In this document: piece after piece, positions 51,501-60,390 of the stretch
How positions within the stretch are numbered: position 1 is the first letter of the stretch
Layout: every line of letters begins with the position of its first letter
Assembly: GCA_947497455.1 (NCBI GenBank)
Contig: CANMGU010000001.1
Location: 1,426,001-1,490,000 of the forward strand
Direction of reading: 5' to 3'
From: an uncultured Sphingomonadaceae bacterium
Lineage (GTDB): Bacteria > Pseudomonadota > Alphaproteobacteria > Sphingomonadales > Sphingomonadaceae
Length of the DNA stretch: 64,000 nucleotides
Notes under the pieces: model-generated
The model's database searches: none
What the model saw: the letters and a program-made list of their open reading frames with translations, nothing else
What the model was told of the DNA's origin: nothing
Position numbers and translations under genes: made by a program

Positions 51501-52021
51501 TGGAAGATGCGATATTGGAGGCCAAGGCTAAGGGTGCCGGGCTTGATGCAGAAACCGAGAGCTTCTCGCCACAGATTACGGTGGATGCACCCATATTGAT
51601 CCCTGAAAATTATGTGCCCGATCTCTCGCTCAGAATGGGTCTGTATCGTCGGATGAATGGGCTTGATAGTCATCAGGATATTCAAGCTTTTGCCGCAGAA
51701 ATGATCGATCGCTTCGGAGATTTGCCTGTCGAAACCGACAATTTGTTCAAGTTGATGGAAATCAAACTAAACTGCGTCAAAGCCCATATCGCCAAGATTG
51801 AAATGGGACCTCGCGGTGCATTGGTAAGCTTCCACAACGACAAATTCCCTAACGTTCCGGGACTACTTGCCTATGCTGATCGACTCAAAGGAACAGCCCG
51901 GATAAGGCCGGATAACAAGCTGTTTATCGAACGGCGCTGGCGCGATCCCAAGTCGCGGCTTCATGGCCTCACCCAATTGACCACTGGATTGTCAAAGCTA
52001 GCGCAGAAAAAATCTGCTTAG
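48551..52021 (+). CDS. mfd: transcription-repair coupling factor Mfd
   Basis: A 1156-residue protein that removes RNA polymerase stalled at lesions and recruits UvrA. In order: UvrB-like N-terminal domains (DIIEFPAWDCLPYDRASP), the RNA polymerase-interacting region (GDLVVHLEHGIGLYEGI), the translocase core with Walker A VCGDVGFGKTEVAMRAAF, Walker B IIVDEEQRFGV and TLTATPIPRTLQMAMTG, and a C-terminal TRCF domain. It starts at GTG 48551. Full length. Confidence 0.97.
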   Translation: MTYLDRLLSAENGMTLAGVTAGYRPYCLADIAIQSDKRAVFIATDDAAMSAVAEAARYFQPDLDIIEFPAWDCLPYDRASPALHTTSERLAALSRLAAPASGAQLVITTANAVTQKVLMPERVEELVTRLAPGTMIEQEKLVSFLYANGFVRVDTVADSGEFAARGGLIDLFPPGADMPLRIDLFGDEIDSLRQFDPADQRTIGNIDGFDLLPVSEVLLDEESITRFRTRYRELFGAVATSDPLYQSLSEGRRLSGMEHWLPLIEDRLASFFDYIAEDSLIFRDAAVTAAANAQFSSIQDYYKNRQDADKANLSSYRPLRPEMLYLEPAEWGKLQSNCPIHIISEFDEPQSDSVLSLSVSSPRDFSPERARNENIYKALAAHVNSLTKSGTTVVLASYSKGSRARLFDLLKDHDVKTAMLCDDWESCSTADAAVALTILPLAAGFRTNSLALLTEQDIFGDRLVRKSKRRKSGDAFLAELSALSQGDLVVHLEHGIGLYEGIVSIPVGESPHDCVSLKYAGGDKLFVPVENIDVLSRYGEGGETVVLDRLGGEGWQRRKSKLKERIRAIAHELLKTAAARALQPATPARIEAGDMAGFVDRFPYQETDDQQQAIEEVLGDMGSGKAMDRLVCGDVGFGKTEVAMRAAFAAAMAGMQVAIIAPTTLLARQHFTNFEERFRPFPLNIGRLSRLVPAAEAKKTKEGMANGNIDIVIGTHALLAKSVEFQRLGLIIVDEEQRFGVTHKERLKAMKSDVHVLTLTATPIPRTLQMAMTGLRELSVIQTPPVDRLAVRTYVMPWDPIPLREALMREHYRGGQSFIVVPRIADLPEIEEFLKEYVPDITYVVAHGQMPPAQVEERMSAFYDKQYDVLLATTIVESGLDIPSANTLIIHRADRFGLAQLYQLRGRVGRSKTRAYAYMVTPKDRIITEKAEKRLKILGDLDSLGAGFELASHDLDIRGAGNLLGDEQSGHIREVGFELYQSMLEDAILEAKAKGAGLDAETESFSPQITVDAPILIPENYVPDLSLRMGLYRRMNGLDSHQDIQAFAAEMIDRFGDLPVETDNLFKLMEIKLNCVKAHIAKIEMGPRGALVSFHNDKFPNVPGLLAYADRLKGTARIRPDNKLFIERRWRDPKSRLHGLTQLTTGLSKLAQKKSA

Positions 52022-52031
52022 AAACCAAGGG

Positions 52032-54035
52032 CTAGTTACTTTTCAAAGCAAATATTTCAAATTCGTCGGGTGATATCGGCCCAGATCGCAAAAAGCCCTG
52101 AAAATATTCACATCCTTGTCGTGCTAGCATTTCGAGTTGTGCTTCTGTTTCCACGCCTTCCGCAATCACAGAAAGGTCAAGGCTTCGAGCCATATCAATA
52201 ATCGATTTCACCACTACCTGGTCTTTGACAGAACCGCCAATATCGCTGGTTAGACCACTATCTATCTTCAAATAGTCGAGTGGGAGGTTCTTAAGATAAC
52301 TTAGGCTGCTATAGCCGGTTCCGAAGTCATCTATCGCGATATGCAGACCTTTTTTCCTGATTGCTGAGAGCCGTTGTGCTGCACTCCGGACATCACCAAT
52401 TAGCTCAGATTCTGTAATTTCAAGAGTGGTTCGACCAGGATCAAAGCCAGCTTCATCGATGGCCTGAATGATATTTTGCACAAAAGCAGTATTTGCGAGA
52501 TCACCGGCGGTTATATTTACCGACAACCTTAAAAACGAAAGACTGTCGGGCCATTCGGCGGCCGTTGCAAAAGCCAACTTATGAATATGGATTGAAAGCA
52601 ATTCCATGAGCCCTGCCCGCTCGGCTACCGAAAATAACGTTGCCGCTCCTAGAAAACCGAGCTTCGGATGGTTCCACCGCGCTAACGCCTCGGCGCCCGC
52701 CAATTGACCGGTATCCACTTTGATCTGCGGTTGGAGAGCAATAGCGATTTCACCACGTTCCAGTGCGTGGGCCAAATCCCCTTCCAGTTGATGTTCCATA
52801 AGTATATTTTTTTCCGAGGAACCACTGACTTTTATCGGCGATGCATCAGATATCATAGCTTCAGCCAGGGCGAGAGTTGCACGTCTGATTAGAAGGCTTT
52901 CATCAGTCGAGTCCTCGCCCACAGCAATACCGGCCCGCGCCACCAACCCAATTTCGCGGCCTTCTATTGTGATCGATTCAAAAATATCTCCAAGTAGCAG
53001 CCCTGCATAGTTGACACATTTCTGTATTCCACCTTCAGCGGAAACATCAAAGGTCATCGCAACGCCAAAGTTCTGGCCATCCAATCGGGCAACCATACAA
53101 TCATCTGGCGGATGATCTGTTGTTTCCGCGATGAGGCGTTGGCCAACACGCCGCATCACTTCATCACCGATCGCGCGTCCATAGGCGGCGTTTATCGTTC
53201 CGATATTCTTGAGACCAAGGATAACCAGCCCAAGGCTATTGCCTTGTTCAAGGCAATTCCGCATCCAACTTCTGGCCGCTGAACCGTTGCGCAATCCCGA
53301 CAGAAGGTCCTGCCCCGACCAACTATGATCCGCCAGACCGTCAGTATTTCTCTCAATTCGACCGTAGATGCGTTCACCAGAATCATGAAGATGGTGAAGG
53401 ATCTTTTCCCCATTCAACAAATGCGGCACCGCAGCCTGCGCAGAGCCAGACTTTAGCCGGCCCAAAGCCCCCCGAACGCGTTTGCGCTCATGACCCGACA
53501 ATTGGCGATACATACCGCTGACTGGATAGTGATCAAAATCGGTGCTGTTTAAGTTCGATTTCAGTTTTTCACTGACCCAATTATCCTTGAGATCCTTTTT
53601 TGAAAAGAACCATTGCTCGTCGGCTTGTGCCAACAAGTCGTTGAAATAGAGGGTTGTTTCCTTACCTCCACGGATATTCTCAACATAACGATAAGCAAAA
53701 TTTATCGCTTGATGGAGATCAGCATGCGCATTGGCAATATCAAGAAAGTGGGTAGCACCCGCATCATAGCAAAGTTGGGCAATATTTTTCTGAACCGATG
53801 GGTCTGCCAGCGCCAGGATCGCGATGCCGCGATGTTGGCCCAAACCCGCAATCTCTGTGATTGCAGCTAAACTATCCTCCGCTGCACCCCGTAGGTCAAC
53901 AATCGCAATCAGGGCATGAGATGAGAGAAACCGGCCCGTCAGATTATCCTTGCGCCGGGCAGAGCTCACGCGCCATCCATCCCCCGATATCGCGGCAGCC
54001 AGCGGGTCGCGATCGTGAAAGGATAGCAAAAACAA
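52032..54035 (-). CDS. GGDEF-EAL protein with degenerate GGDEF motif
   Basis: A 667-residue protein without a membrane segment. The first 120 residues resemble a receiver-type fold (ALIAIVDLRGAAEDSLAAI). The GGDEF-like domain reads RLDGQNFGVAM at the active site, so cyclase activity is unlikely. The EAL domain keeps the signature AGAEALARWNHPKLGFLG, plus DDFGTGYSSLSYLKNLPLD and QGFLRSGP, and is probably an active cyclic-di-GMP phosphodiesterase. The inactive GGDEF may bind GTP and control it. It converges on mfd. Confidence 0.88.
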   Translation of the reverse strand: MFLLSFHDRDPLAAAISGDGWRVSSARRKDNLTGRFLSSHALIAIVDLRGAAEDSLAAITEIAGLGQHRGIAILALADPSVQKNIAQLCYDAGATHFLDIANAHADLHQAINFAYRYVENIRGGKETTLYFNDLLAQADEQWFFSKKDLKDNWVSEKLKSNLNSTDFDHYPVSGMYRQLSGHERKRVRGALGRLKSGSAQAAVPHLLNGEKILHHLHDSGERIYGRIERNTDGLADHSWSGQDLLSGLRNGSAARSWMRNCLEQGNSLGLVILGLKNIGTINAAYGRAIGDEVMRRVGQRLIAETTDHPPDDCMVARLDGQNFGVAMTFDVSAEGGIQKCVNYAGLLLGDIFESITIEGREIGLVARAGIAVGEDSTDESLLIRRATLALAEAMISDASPIKVSGSSEKNILMEHQLEGDLAHALERGEIAIALQPQIKVDTGQLAGAEALARWNHPKLGFLGAATLFSVAERAGLMELLSIHIHKLAFATAAEWPDSLSFLRLSVNITAGDLANTAFVQNIIQAIDEAGFDPGRTTLEITESELIGDVRSAAQRLSAIRKKGLHIAIDDFGTGYSSLSYLKNLPLDYLKIDSGLTSDIGGSVKDQVVVKSIIDMARSLDLSVIAEGVETEAQLEMLARQGCEYFQGFLRSGPISPDEFEIFALKSN

Positions 54036-54230
54036 ATGCCTTGCTCCCTTTTGATCCGGTTCTGATGATTGGCGAGTGATTTACAATGCCCCTATTCTGT
54101 CTAAACTCGGCTTCAAATATGGCCGCAACACTTCCCTATCCTTTTCCATAGCCCCAAATTCTTTATATGCCGTTGCCTGCCATCTTACAAAACGCTAGCA
54201 TTTGGCTTCCTTCTCAATTGGAACAATGTG

Positions 54231-55217
54231 ATGCTCGACGGATTTGGCCGCAAAATTGATTATCTCCGCATTTCGGTCACCGACCGATGCAATTTTCGCT
54301 GCCAATATTGCATGTCCGAAAATATGACGTTCATGCCAAAGAGCGAATTGCTGACCTTAGAAGAAATCACCCTGATTGCAGAGCGTTTTATCGGCCATGG
54401 TGTCAGGAAGATTAGGCTGACCGGAGGCGAGCCTCTCGTCAGACGAGATATGAGTGATGTGATTCAACGGCTTGGAAGAAAAGTAAATTCTGGCGAACTC
54501 GAAGAACTGACGCTTACAACCAATGGATCTCTCCTCAGTGAGTATGCGGATCATCTCGCTGCCCATCATGTACGCCGCATAAATGTCAGCATGGACACTC
54601 TCGATCCCGACAAGTTTTCCGAAATCACCAGAGGAGCATCGGTAGATCAGGTGCTCGCGGGGATTGCGGCGGCAAAAGAGGCTGGCATAAAAGTGAAAAT
54701 CAATATGGTTGCCTTGCGTGGGTTTAATCAGCAATCACTGATGCCAATGGCGGAATATTGTGCGACACAGGGCCATGATCTCACGGTGATCGAAACCATG
54801 CCTCTTGGCGATGTAGGAGCTGATCGAAAGCTGGAACACATCCCAGCGGAAGAGTTTATCGCTCCATTGTCTGACAAATACGAGTTACGCTCGATAGCAC
54901 ACAAAAGCGCTGGTCCGGCACGCTATATGTCTGTTGAGCCGCTTGGCCTGCGCCTTGGCCTCATCACACCACTCAGCAATAATTTCTGCGACAATTGCAA
55001 TCGCCTGCGCCTGACTACCGACGGAAAAATATTTATGTGCCTTGGCCACAACGCGCATGTTGATTTACGCGCCGCCGTGCGCAATGAAGGAATAGAGGCT
55101 GTTGATCGGTTGCTTCAGAAAGCTTTGAAGCTCAAACCGTTACGACATGAATTTAATGCGCAATTGGACGGGTCCGCAGAGATATTGGAGCGTCATATGA
55201 ACGTCACTGGCGGATGA
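54231..55217 (+). CDS. moaA: GTP 3',8-cyclase MoaA (molybdenum cofactor)
   Basis: A 328-residue radical-SAM enzyme. The first iron-sulfur cluster ligands are C20, C24 and C27 in RCNFRCQYCM. The C-terminal cluster is in NFCDNCNRLRLTTDGKIFMC, with a GG-ending tail (NVTGG) as needed for activity. It starts molybdopterin synthesis from GTP. GTG at 54228 or ATG at 54231 could initiate. No other moa or moe gene is in the window. It overlaps nadK by ATGA. Confidence 0.96.
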   Translation: MLDGFGRKIDYLRISVTDRCNFRCQYCMSENMTFMPKSELLTLEEITLIAERFIGHGVRKIRLTGGEPLVRRDMSDVIQRLGRKVNSGELEELTLTTNGSLLSEYADHLAAHHVRRINVSMDTLDPDKFSEITRGASVDQVLAGIAAAKEAGIKVKINMVALRGFNQQSLMPMAEYCATQGHDLTVIETMPLGDVGADRKLEHIPAEEFIAPLSDKYELRSIAHKSAGPARYMSVEPLGLRLGLITPLSNNFCDNCNRLRLTTDGKIFMCLGHNAHVDLRAAVRNEGIEAVDRLLQKALKLKPLRHEFNAQLDGSAEILERHMNVTGG

Positions 55218-55987
55218 GCGAAATAAAATGGGCGCTGATCGTGTCCCCTACTCCTCAGGCACAAGAAGCGGGAGAAAAGCTCAAACCTCTGATGGACTGG
55301 GTGCCAATTGAGGATGCAGATCAAGCTGTTGTGCTGGGCGGCGACGGTTTCATGCTACAAACCCTTCATCAGATGCTCAATCGGCGCAAGATTATGCCAG
55401 TCTATGGGATGAATCTCGGCACGGTCGGTTTCCTCATGAACAATTGGCATGAAGATGATCTGATTCGGCGGATTGAGGGAGCTCGTCCATTTAAAGTTCG
55501 TCCTCTCAAGATGGAAGTTGAGACCATTTCCGGTGCCAGTTTCGTATTACCCGCGATCAACGAAGTTTCATTACTAAGAGAAACCCGCCAGACCGCAAAA
55601 CTGGAAATCGAGGTAAACAACCGAATCATGCTCGAGGAGCTGGTTTGTGACGGTATTTTGATCGCAACGCCGGCAGGTTCAACGGCCTATAATCTATCTG
55701 CCAACGGCCCGATCTTGCCACTGGGCTCCAATTTGCTGGCGCTAACGCCTATTAGCCCCTTCCGTCCAAGACGCTGGAAGGGCGCCATTTTACCAGACAA
55801 GATGCCAATCAGCATCAAGGTTCTAAATGCCGAAAAACGGCCTGTCAGTGCGGTTGGTGACCAGCAAGAGGTTCGCGATGTTGCTAATGTAACAGTCTCC
55901 ATTGACCGCAATCAGACGCTGACGATGTTATTCGATCCGGAACATGCTCTGGATGATCGGATCGCTATGGAACAATTTGTTGTTTGA
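55214..55987 (+). CDS. nadK: NAD kinase
   Basis: A 257-residue kinase making NADP. The active-site loop is VVLGGDGFMLQTLHQ. The NEVSLLRETRQTAKLE block and the SGxTAY region (TPAGSTAYNLSANGP) complete the family set. Length suits the short bacterial form. It is translated with moaA through a 4-base overlap, an unusual pairing with no clear functional link. Confidence 0.95.
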   Translation: MSEIKWALIVSPTPQAQEAGEKLKPLMDWVPIEDADQAVVLGGDGFMLQTLHQMLNRRKIMPVYGMNLGTVGFLMNNWHEDDLIRRIEGARPFKVRPLKMEVETISGASFVLPAINEVSLLRETRQTAKLEIEVNNRIMLEELVCDGILIATPAGSTAYNLSANGPILPLGSNLLALTPISPFRPRRWKGAILPDKMPISIKVLNAEKRPVSAVGDQQEVRDVANVTVSIDRNQTLTMLFDPEHALDDRIAMEQFVV

Positions 55988-55991
55988 TGGC

Positions 55992-56020
55992 TTGCCGGGT
56001 GCGAATGACGTTGCTATAGC
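55992..56020 (+). promoter_or_regulatory. candidate sigma-70 promoter for tRNA-Asn
   Basis: TTGCCG and TATAGC are separated by exactly 17 bases and lie about 30 bases upstream of the tRNA 5' end, a fitting distance. It begins right after the nadK stop. Confidence 0.5.
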
Positions 56021-56050
56021 CGCGCTCGTTGTGATGCAAATCGCTTCTAT

Positions 56051-56125
56051 TCCCCGGTAGCTCAGTGGTAGAGCAATCGACTGTTAATCGATTGGCCGAT
56101 GGTTCGAATCCGTCCCGGGGAGCCA
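56051..56125 (+). tRNA. tRNA-Asn (anticodon GTT)
   Basis: A 75-base cloverleaf with encoded CCA. Acceptor TCCCCGG pairs with CCGGGGA, then GCCA. The D arm has GCTCAGTGGTAGAGC, the anticodon loop is CTGTTAA with GTT, and the T arm is TGGTTCGAATCCG. It lies at the left edge of an AT-richer accessory segment; tRNA 3' ends are common integration sites. Confidence 0.96.
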
Positions 56126-56798
56126 CCTCACTTAAACAAGTTGTTTCAAATCAGGTGATTTTTGAAGAACAACTCTGTTTATTCCCACCCCAACCTCCGC
56201 ATTGCGGATATGAAATTGGCACCGACATACGGGTATGAAACGCCAGACCATCGGTTTTTGAATATTTTCAGACTCAACACAGCTAAGAATCATGTCTGTC
56301 GGCATAGTCTCTACGTCAATCTAATGACTGATATCATGATCAAGAGGTCAGACTGATGGCTGCTCACTATGTTCACTACGGCCCGCACGCGGTTTGAGCG
56401 CAAAAGCAGACATTAGAGGATGTGAACAAGTTGGCAATGTATGTGATCGGTCAGAAAAGGCCCTTTATCCCTGTATCCTGAAAACCTTTCGGTTCAAATA
56501 AAGAGCTATTCTACTCAAGTCTGGCAATCGCCTAAACCCGGATAATCAATAGAGCGGCAACATTTGTCCGATAAGCGGCAAGTTTTTGCCGACCCTGTGG
56601 TTTTGCGATCAACTCAGATGTGAAGAAGGCGCAAAAAACCAAGCAAAATTCGTTTCAGACCAATTGCCTCCAATTTTGGCACAAGCTTTGCTGTGTTATC
56701 CCAGAGATCGTCACGTTTCGCGCCCATGCCAAGGTCAAATGGCCGGACGATGAGATCACAAAAGTGAGTCATATCAACACAAAAAGGTGCGGAAAGAC
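56126..56798. other. AT-rich non-coding stretch after tRNA-Asn
   Basis: About 670 bases with no convincing gene. A 64-codon frame at 56162-56356 (+) lacks a ribosome site and family features. A 16-base inverted repeat, CGGCAA/TTGCCG around GTTT, lies at 56576-56591 without a U-run. No repeat of the tRNA 3' end was found within the downstream segment. It may be decayed insertion debris or a long leader for the large HAD-fold gene that follows. Confidence 0.5.
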
Positions 56799-59204
56799 AT
56801 GAAAGAAAACGTTGCTGCCTGGGAAATAGATACGCTTCTTGACGATGCCAATGACAATATCGAAATACTATCATTGGACTGTTTCGACACTTTGATCTGG
56901 CGCAATGTAAACAGACCCATGGATGTTTTCCATGATTTGGATATCGCGGACTGCACAATGGAACTTCGTGTTCTGGCAGAGAAGCGGGCTCGCAAGGCTC
57001 TCATTCTCAACACAAAAAAGAACGAAGTCACGATTAGTGAAATTTATGAAAAAATGTTTCGCGAGGCCGACGATGCCCGAGTAGCCGAATGTGTTGAAAA
57101 GGAACTTCTTGCAGAGGCCCATCATTGCTTCGCTTTCGCGCCCGTCACCAAGCTTATAGATCGCGCTAAGAGCCGTGGTTTGAAGGTGATTATCGTATCG
57201 GACACCTATCTTCCGGAACCGCTGTTGCGCCAATTGATAACCGACGCCGCTGGTCCAGAAATCGCTAGCAAAGTTGACCAAATATTCTGCTCTTGCGAAT
57301 ATGGAATGAGCAAGGCTGGTGGACTGTTCAAACCTGTACTTGCCGATTTGGGTATATCGCCAGAAAAAATTCTGCATTTGGGTGATAATTTGGAGGCTGA
57401 CTTTAAGGCGCCAAATAAGCTCGGCATAAACGGCGTTCATTTCGAACAATTTGATGACGAAGCATCTGAGCGCTTGAGGCTGGAAGCGGTGGCAGCGACA
57501 ATATTAGACAAGGATACGCGCAAGGTAGCACCCTCTTTGCAACCTCAGCGCGCACAAATATCTTTGCGAAAGGAAACTGAAGCAACTTTCCAATTTGGCC
57601 ATGACGTTCTGGGTCCCATTCTCCAAGGTTTTTCACGCTGGATTGCAGAACAATCAGACGAAATCGAAGCGAGAATGGGCAAAAAGCCCAAATTACTTTT
57701 CCTGCTGCGCGACGGTTATTTGCCGGCCAAAGCCTTTATGGAAGCCTATCCGGAATATTCTGATCAGGTTGCCATGATCGAACTAAGTCGCTTTACGGCC
57801 AATGCAGCGAGTTTCTCGAGTAAGGAAGCGATCCAGTCCTTTTTGACGGCTGAAGCGACAAGCAATCAAAAGGATGCCTATTCTAACCAACGGCAAGCGG
57901 CTTATTGCCGTCAGTTGCTTTTCGTCCAAAGCGAGATACCCAGGCTCTCTGGAATAAAGAAACCGGAAGCCTTTATTCGCGAAATTCTGAAAGCGAAAAA
58001 TGTCAAAAAAATTGTCGCCCGGTCAAAGAAATTCAGAGATGGTTTGGTCGCGCATCTTCGAAAAAATGGCGTCGAACAGGGTGATACCGTCGTGTTTGTC
58101 GATCTCGGCTATAATGGGTCAGTCCAGAATGTGATTGAGCCGGTGCTGCAATCAGAAATGGGGCTGAATATATCGGGGCGTTACCTCTTGCTCCGTGAGT
58201 TGATGATAACTGACATGGAGAAAAAGGGTCTTATTGACGTTCGTCATTATGACAATAGCGCACTCAACGCGCTGTGTGAATCCATTGCTGTTTTAGAACA
58301 GCTTTGCACACAGTCTAATGGCTCCGTACTTGGCTATAGTGAAGTTGGTGAACCGAAACGGGATACCGCCGATATTAAAGGCAAACAAAGCGAACAGCGG
58401 GATAATGCGCAGGCAGCATGTCTAACTTATATCCAAGAAATGGGTCGCGGTTGGGCGACAATTCCTGGCTCGTGGGATAGCGATTGTGCGCGTCAGATGA
58501 CCGCTGCCTCTCTTTCCCGTCTCTTGTTTTTGCCCGTTGAAAGGGAAGTCGACATTTTTGAGAATTTCAACCACGACGTGAATTTGGGTACGAAGGATAT
58601 GCTCAAGTTTATTGATCCAGAAACGGCCGCCCAGGGACTCAGGACACGTGGCCTGTTTTATACCAAGAATATCACACGCATATATTTGCCCGGCGAGTTG
58701 AAGCAACAAGGAATGCAGGCACTTCTACCCTTGTTTACGGGCAACCGTTTTGGGCTTGATCTGCGCCAAAATGATTTTCAGGGCGGCGGCATTAAAATTC
58801 CGGTTATGCTTGCTGACGATCAAGAGCATTTGCAGATCGAAATTGACGCCTATCCGACCAGTGAAGGCTATTATCAAGCGTTGATTCCAGCCGGTACGGG
58901 GCAATTCAACATTGCAATCATGATCGGACAAATTTGCGATTGGCTGCAGGTAGAAGAAGTGAGTTACCAGGAAGTCGATAGGTTTATGGCCAAGAAAATC
59001 GATGATGGCTCAATAGCCGCTTATCCCATCTATGAAGCTATGACGGAAAACGCCCCCGGTCTCCATCGCTGTACTAGGAGGGATTCATTCATGCTCATTC
59101 CTCCCCCGACCGTTTCGACTGGTGAGACGATTATGTTGAATTTTGTTTTTCGACCGACCGTGCTGAGTGGTTCCGATAAAAACACCGTAAGAAAGGTTGC
59201 TTAG
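56799..59204 (+). CDS. large HAD-fold protein, COG5610-like, with C-terminal domain of unknown role
   Basis: An 801-residue protein. The N-terminal HAD domain holds motif I ILSLDCFDTLIWR (nucleophile D27), motif II VIIVSDTYLP and the late GDNLEADFKAP. The middle has a second sugar-polymer-associated module: LLFLLRDGYLPAKAF (about 305) and VVFVDLGYNGSVQNVIEPV (about 430). The C-terminal 150 residues look like a beta-rich binding domain. Similar fusion proteins are found in capsule and glycan regions. The ATG at 56799 (GGAAAG before it) is preferred to a GTG at 56787. It is followed by a methyltransferase-like gene after 2 bases. Confidence 0.75.
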   Translation: MKENVAAWEIDTLLDDANDNIEILSLDCFDTLIWRNVNRPMDVFHDLDIADCTMELRVLAEKRARKALILNTKKNEVTISEIYEKMFREADDARVAECVEKELLAEAHHCFAFAPVTKLIDRAKSRGLKVIIVSDTYLPEPLLRQLITDAAGPEIASKVDQIFCSCEYGMSKAGGLFKPVLADLGISPEKILHLGDNLEADFKAPNKLGINGVHFEQFDDEASERLRLEAVAATILDKDTRKVAPSLQPQRAQISLRKETEATFQFGHDVLGPILQGFSRWIAEQSDEIEARMGKKPKLLFLLRDGYLPAKAFMEAYPEYSDQVAMIELSRFTANAASFSSKEAIQSFLTAEATSNQKDAYSNQRQAAYCRQLLFVQSEIPRLSGIKKPEAFIREILKAKNVKKIVARSKKFRDGLVAHLRKNGVEQGDTVVFVDLGYNGSVQNVIEPVLQSEMGLNISGRYLLLRELMITDMEKKGLIDVRHYDNSALNALCESIAVLEQLCTQSNGSVLGYSEVGEPKRDTADIKGKQSEQRDNAQAACLTYIQEMGRGWATIPGSWDSDCARQMTAASLSRLLFLPVEREVDIFENFNHDVNLGTKDMLKFIDPETAAQGLRTRGLFYTKNITRIYLPGELKQQGMQALLPLFTGNRFGLDLRQNDFQGGGIKIPVMLADDQEHLQIEIDAYPTSEGYYQALIPAGTGQFNIAIMIGQICDWLQVEEVSYQEVDRFMAKKIDDGSIAAYPIYEAMTENAPGLHRCTRRDSFMLIPPPTVSTGETIMLNFVFRPTVLSGSDKNTVRKVA

Positions 59205-59206
59205 AT

Positions 59207-60019
59207 ATGACGCTACTAATCCACTCCATGTCCGAATTTTCCGATATCATTGTGAATGCAATGAGCATTGCCAGTGCTTCGCAAATTGCTGAAATTGGAG
59301 CTGAATATGGTGGAATGACCAGTGTTCTGGCGGACTACGCCGAAGCAAATGATGGTCATCTTTTCAGCGTAGATCCGACTCCTAAGCAGGAATTCTTGGA
59401 CTGGGTAGACGCGCATAAGCAGGTGTCTCATATTGCCAAGCCAAGCCTCGAGGCCTTTTCAGATCTTAAAGATATCGATGTATGGTTGGTCGATGGTGAT
59501 CACAATTGGTTTACTGTTTATCACGAACTGAAAGCCATCGAGACCGCCTGCGAGAGGGATGACAAGCCGTTATTCGCGATACTGCATGATGTCTGCTGGC
59601 CCGCCGCAAACCGTGACATGTATTATGCACCTGATAGAATCCCGGCAGAATATCGCCATGACTATTGCATGGATGGCGGTGCCAAACCCGGACTGCCCGG
59701 CTTGCTGCGCGAGCAGGGTTTTCGCGGCATGGGTCAATTTGGACTGGCCATGCACGAAGGTGGCGAACGCAACGGTGTCAAATGTGCGGTTGTTGATTTT
59801 ATTGACGAAGCGGAAGCCAGCGGGCGTCAATTGGCCTATGCAGAAATTCCAGCGGTTTTTGGTCTTGGTATCGTGTTCGATGCGAACGCCCCTTGGGCAG
59901 AATCACTGAGCGACCTTCTCATACCATTTCACGAAAACCCGCTCATCGCGAAATTGGAACAGAATCGGCTTTCCAACTATTTGACCGTTCTGGATTGGCA
60001 AGATGGTGTCATCGTTTAG
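59207..60019 (+). CDS. SAM-dependent methyltransferase-like protein
   Basis: A 270-residue Rossmann-type protein. The SAM motif is IAEIGAEYGGMTSVLADYAE, and the acidic sugar-binding position is in GHLFSVDPTPKQEF. DVWLVDGDHNWFTVYHEL follows the class I pattern (Methyltransf_24-like). The C-terminal third is atypical. It is almost certainly co-transcribed with the HAD-fold gene. The acceptor may be a sugar of a surface glycan, but this is inference. Confidence 0.72.
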   Translation: MTLLIHSMSEFSDIIVNAMSIASASQIAEIGAEYGGMTSVLADYAEANDGHLFSVDPTPKQEFLDWVDAHKQVSHIAKPSLEAFSDLKDIDVWLVDGDHNWFTVYHELKAIETACERDDKPLFAILHDVCWPAANRDMYYAPDRIPAEYRHDYCMDGGAKPGLPGLLREQGFRGMGQFGLAMHEGGERNGVKCAVVDFIDEAEASGRQLAYAEIPAVFGLGIVFDANAPWAESLSDLLIPFHENPLIAKLEQNRLSNYLTVLDWQDGVIV

Positions 60020-60268
60020 GGTGTAATGTCCGCTTTCGGGATATTACGGAAATCGTACTAATGCCCGCAAAATCTGACCTGGTTCAATCAAATGATGATA
60101 GAAAAGCGACTGAAGACAGCCCTCATAATACTGCGCATTGATCGGACGCGTCACTAACATGGTCGACATCTGTAGAGCGTTCGCAGGGTCAATGGAAAAA
60201 GGAACTACCCACGGCAGAGTTAGTGGATCACTCCGCTTCTAAACGATCACAATAGGATCTTTGAAAGA
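60020..60268. other. non-coding stretch after the HAD/methyltransferase pair
   Basis: About 250 bases with no gene. Two frames of 26-27 codons (60061 and 60160) have no ribosome site or recognisable features and are not called. The segment ends at the terminator that follows; another 96 bases without a gene lie beyond it, up to the TauE/SafE gene. Confidence 0.5.
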
Positions 60269-60294
60269 GGGGTCATCCGCAAAAGGATGGCCCC
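60269..60294 (+). terminator. rho-independent terminator for the HAD/methyltransferase pair
   Basis: GGGGTCATCC and GGATGGCCCC pair over ten bases with one T-G pair and a 6-base loop, followed by TTATATTTTAT. It lies 250 bases after the methyltransferase-like stop; on the other strand the T-run is weak. Confidence 0.7.
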
Positions 60295-60390
60295 TTATAT
60301 TTTATCAGCCAGCAAGCCAGAAGACACTTTCGAAGAGCTGCCTTGAAACATCGTAAGTCGGTCTATTTGAGCGTGACATCAATAAGATGT

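Noticed and set aside
54036..54230. Molybdenum cofactor riboswitch upstream of moaA
   Set aside because: No conserved motif or suitable hairpin set was visible in the 195-base gap.
56162..56356. 64-codon frame after tRNA-Asn
   Set aside because: No ribosome site, no family features, AT-rich debris context.
56126..60390. Attachment-site repeat of the tRNA-Asn 3' end
   Set aside because: No copy of the T-arm and acceptor end was found by eye downstream, and no integrase gene is present, so an integrated element is not claimed.
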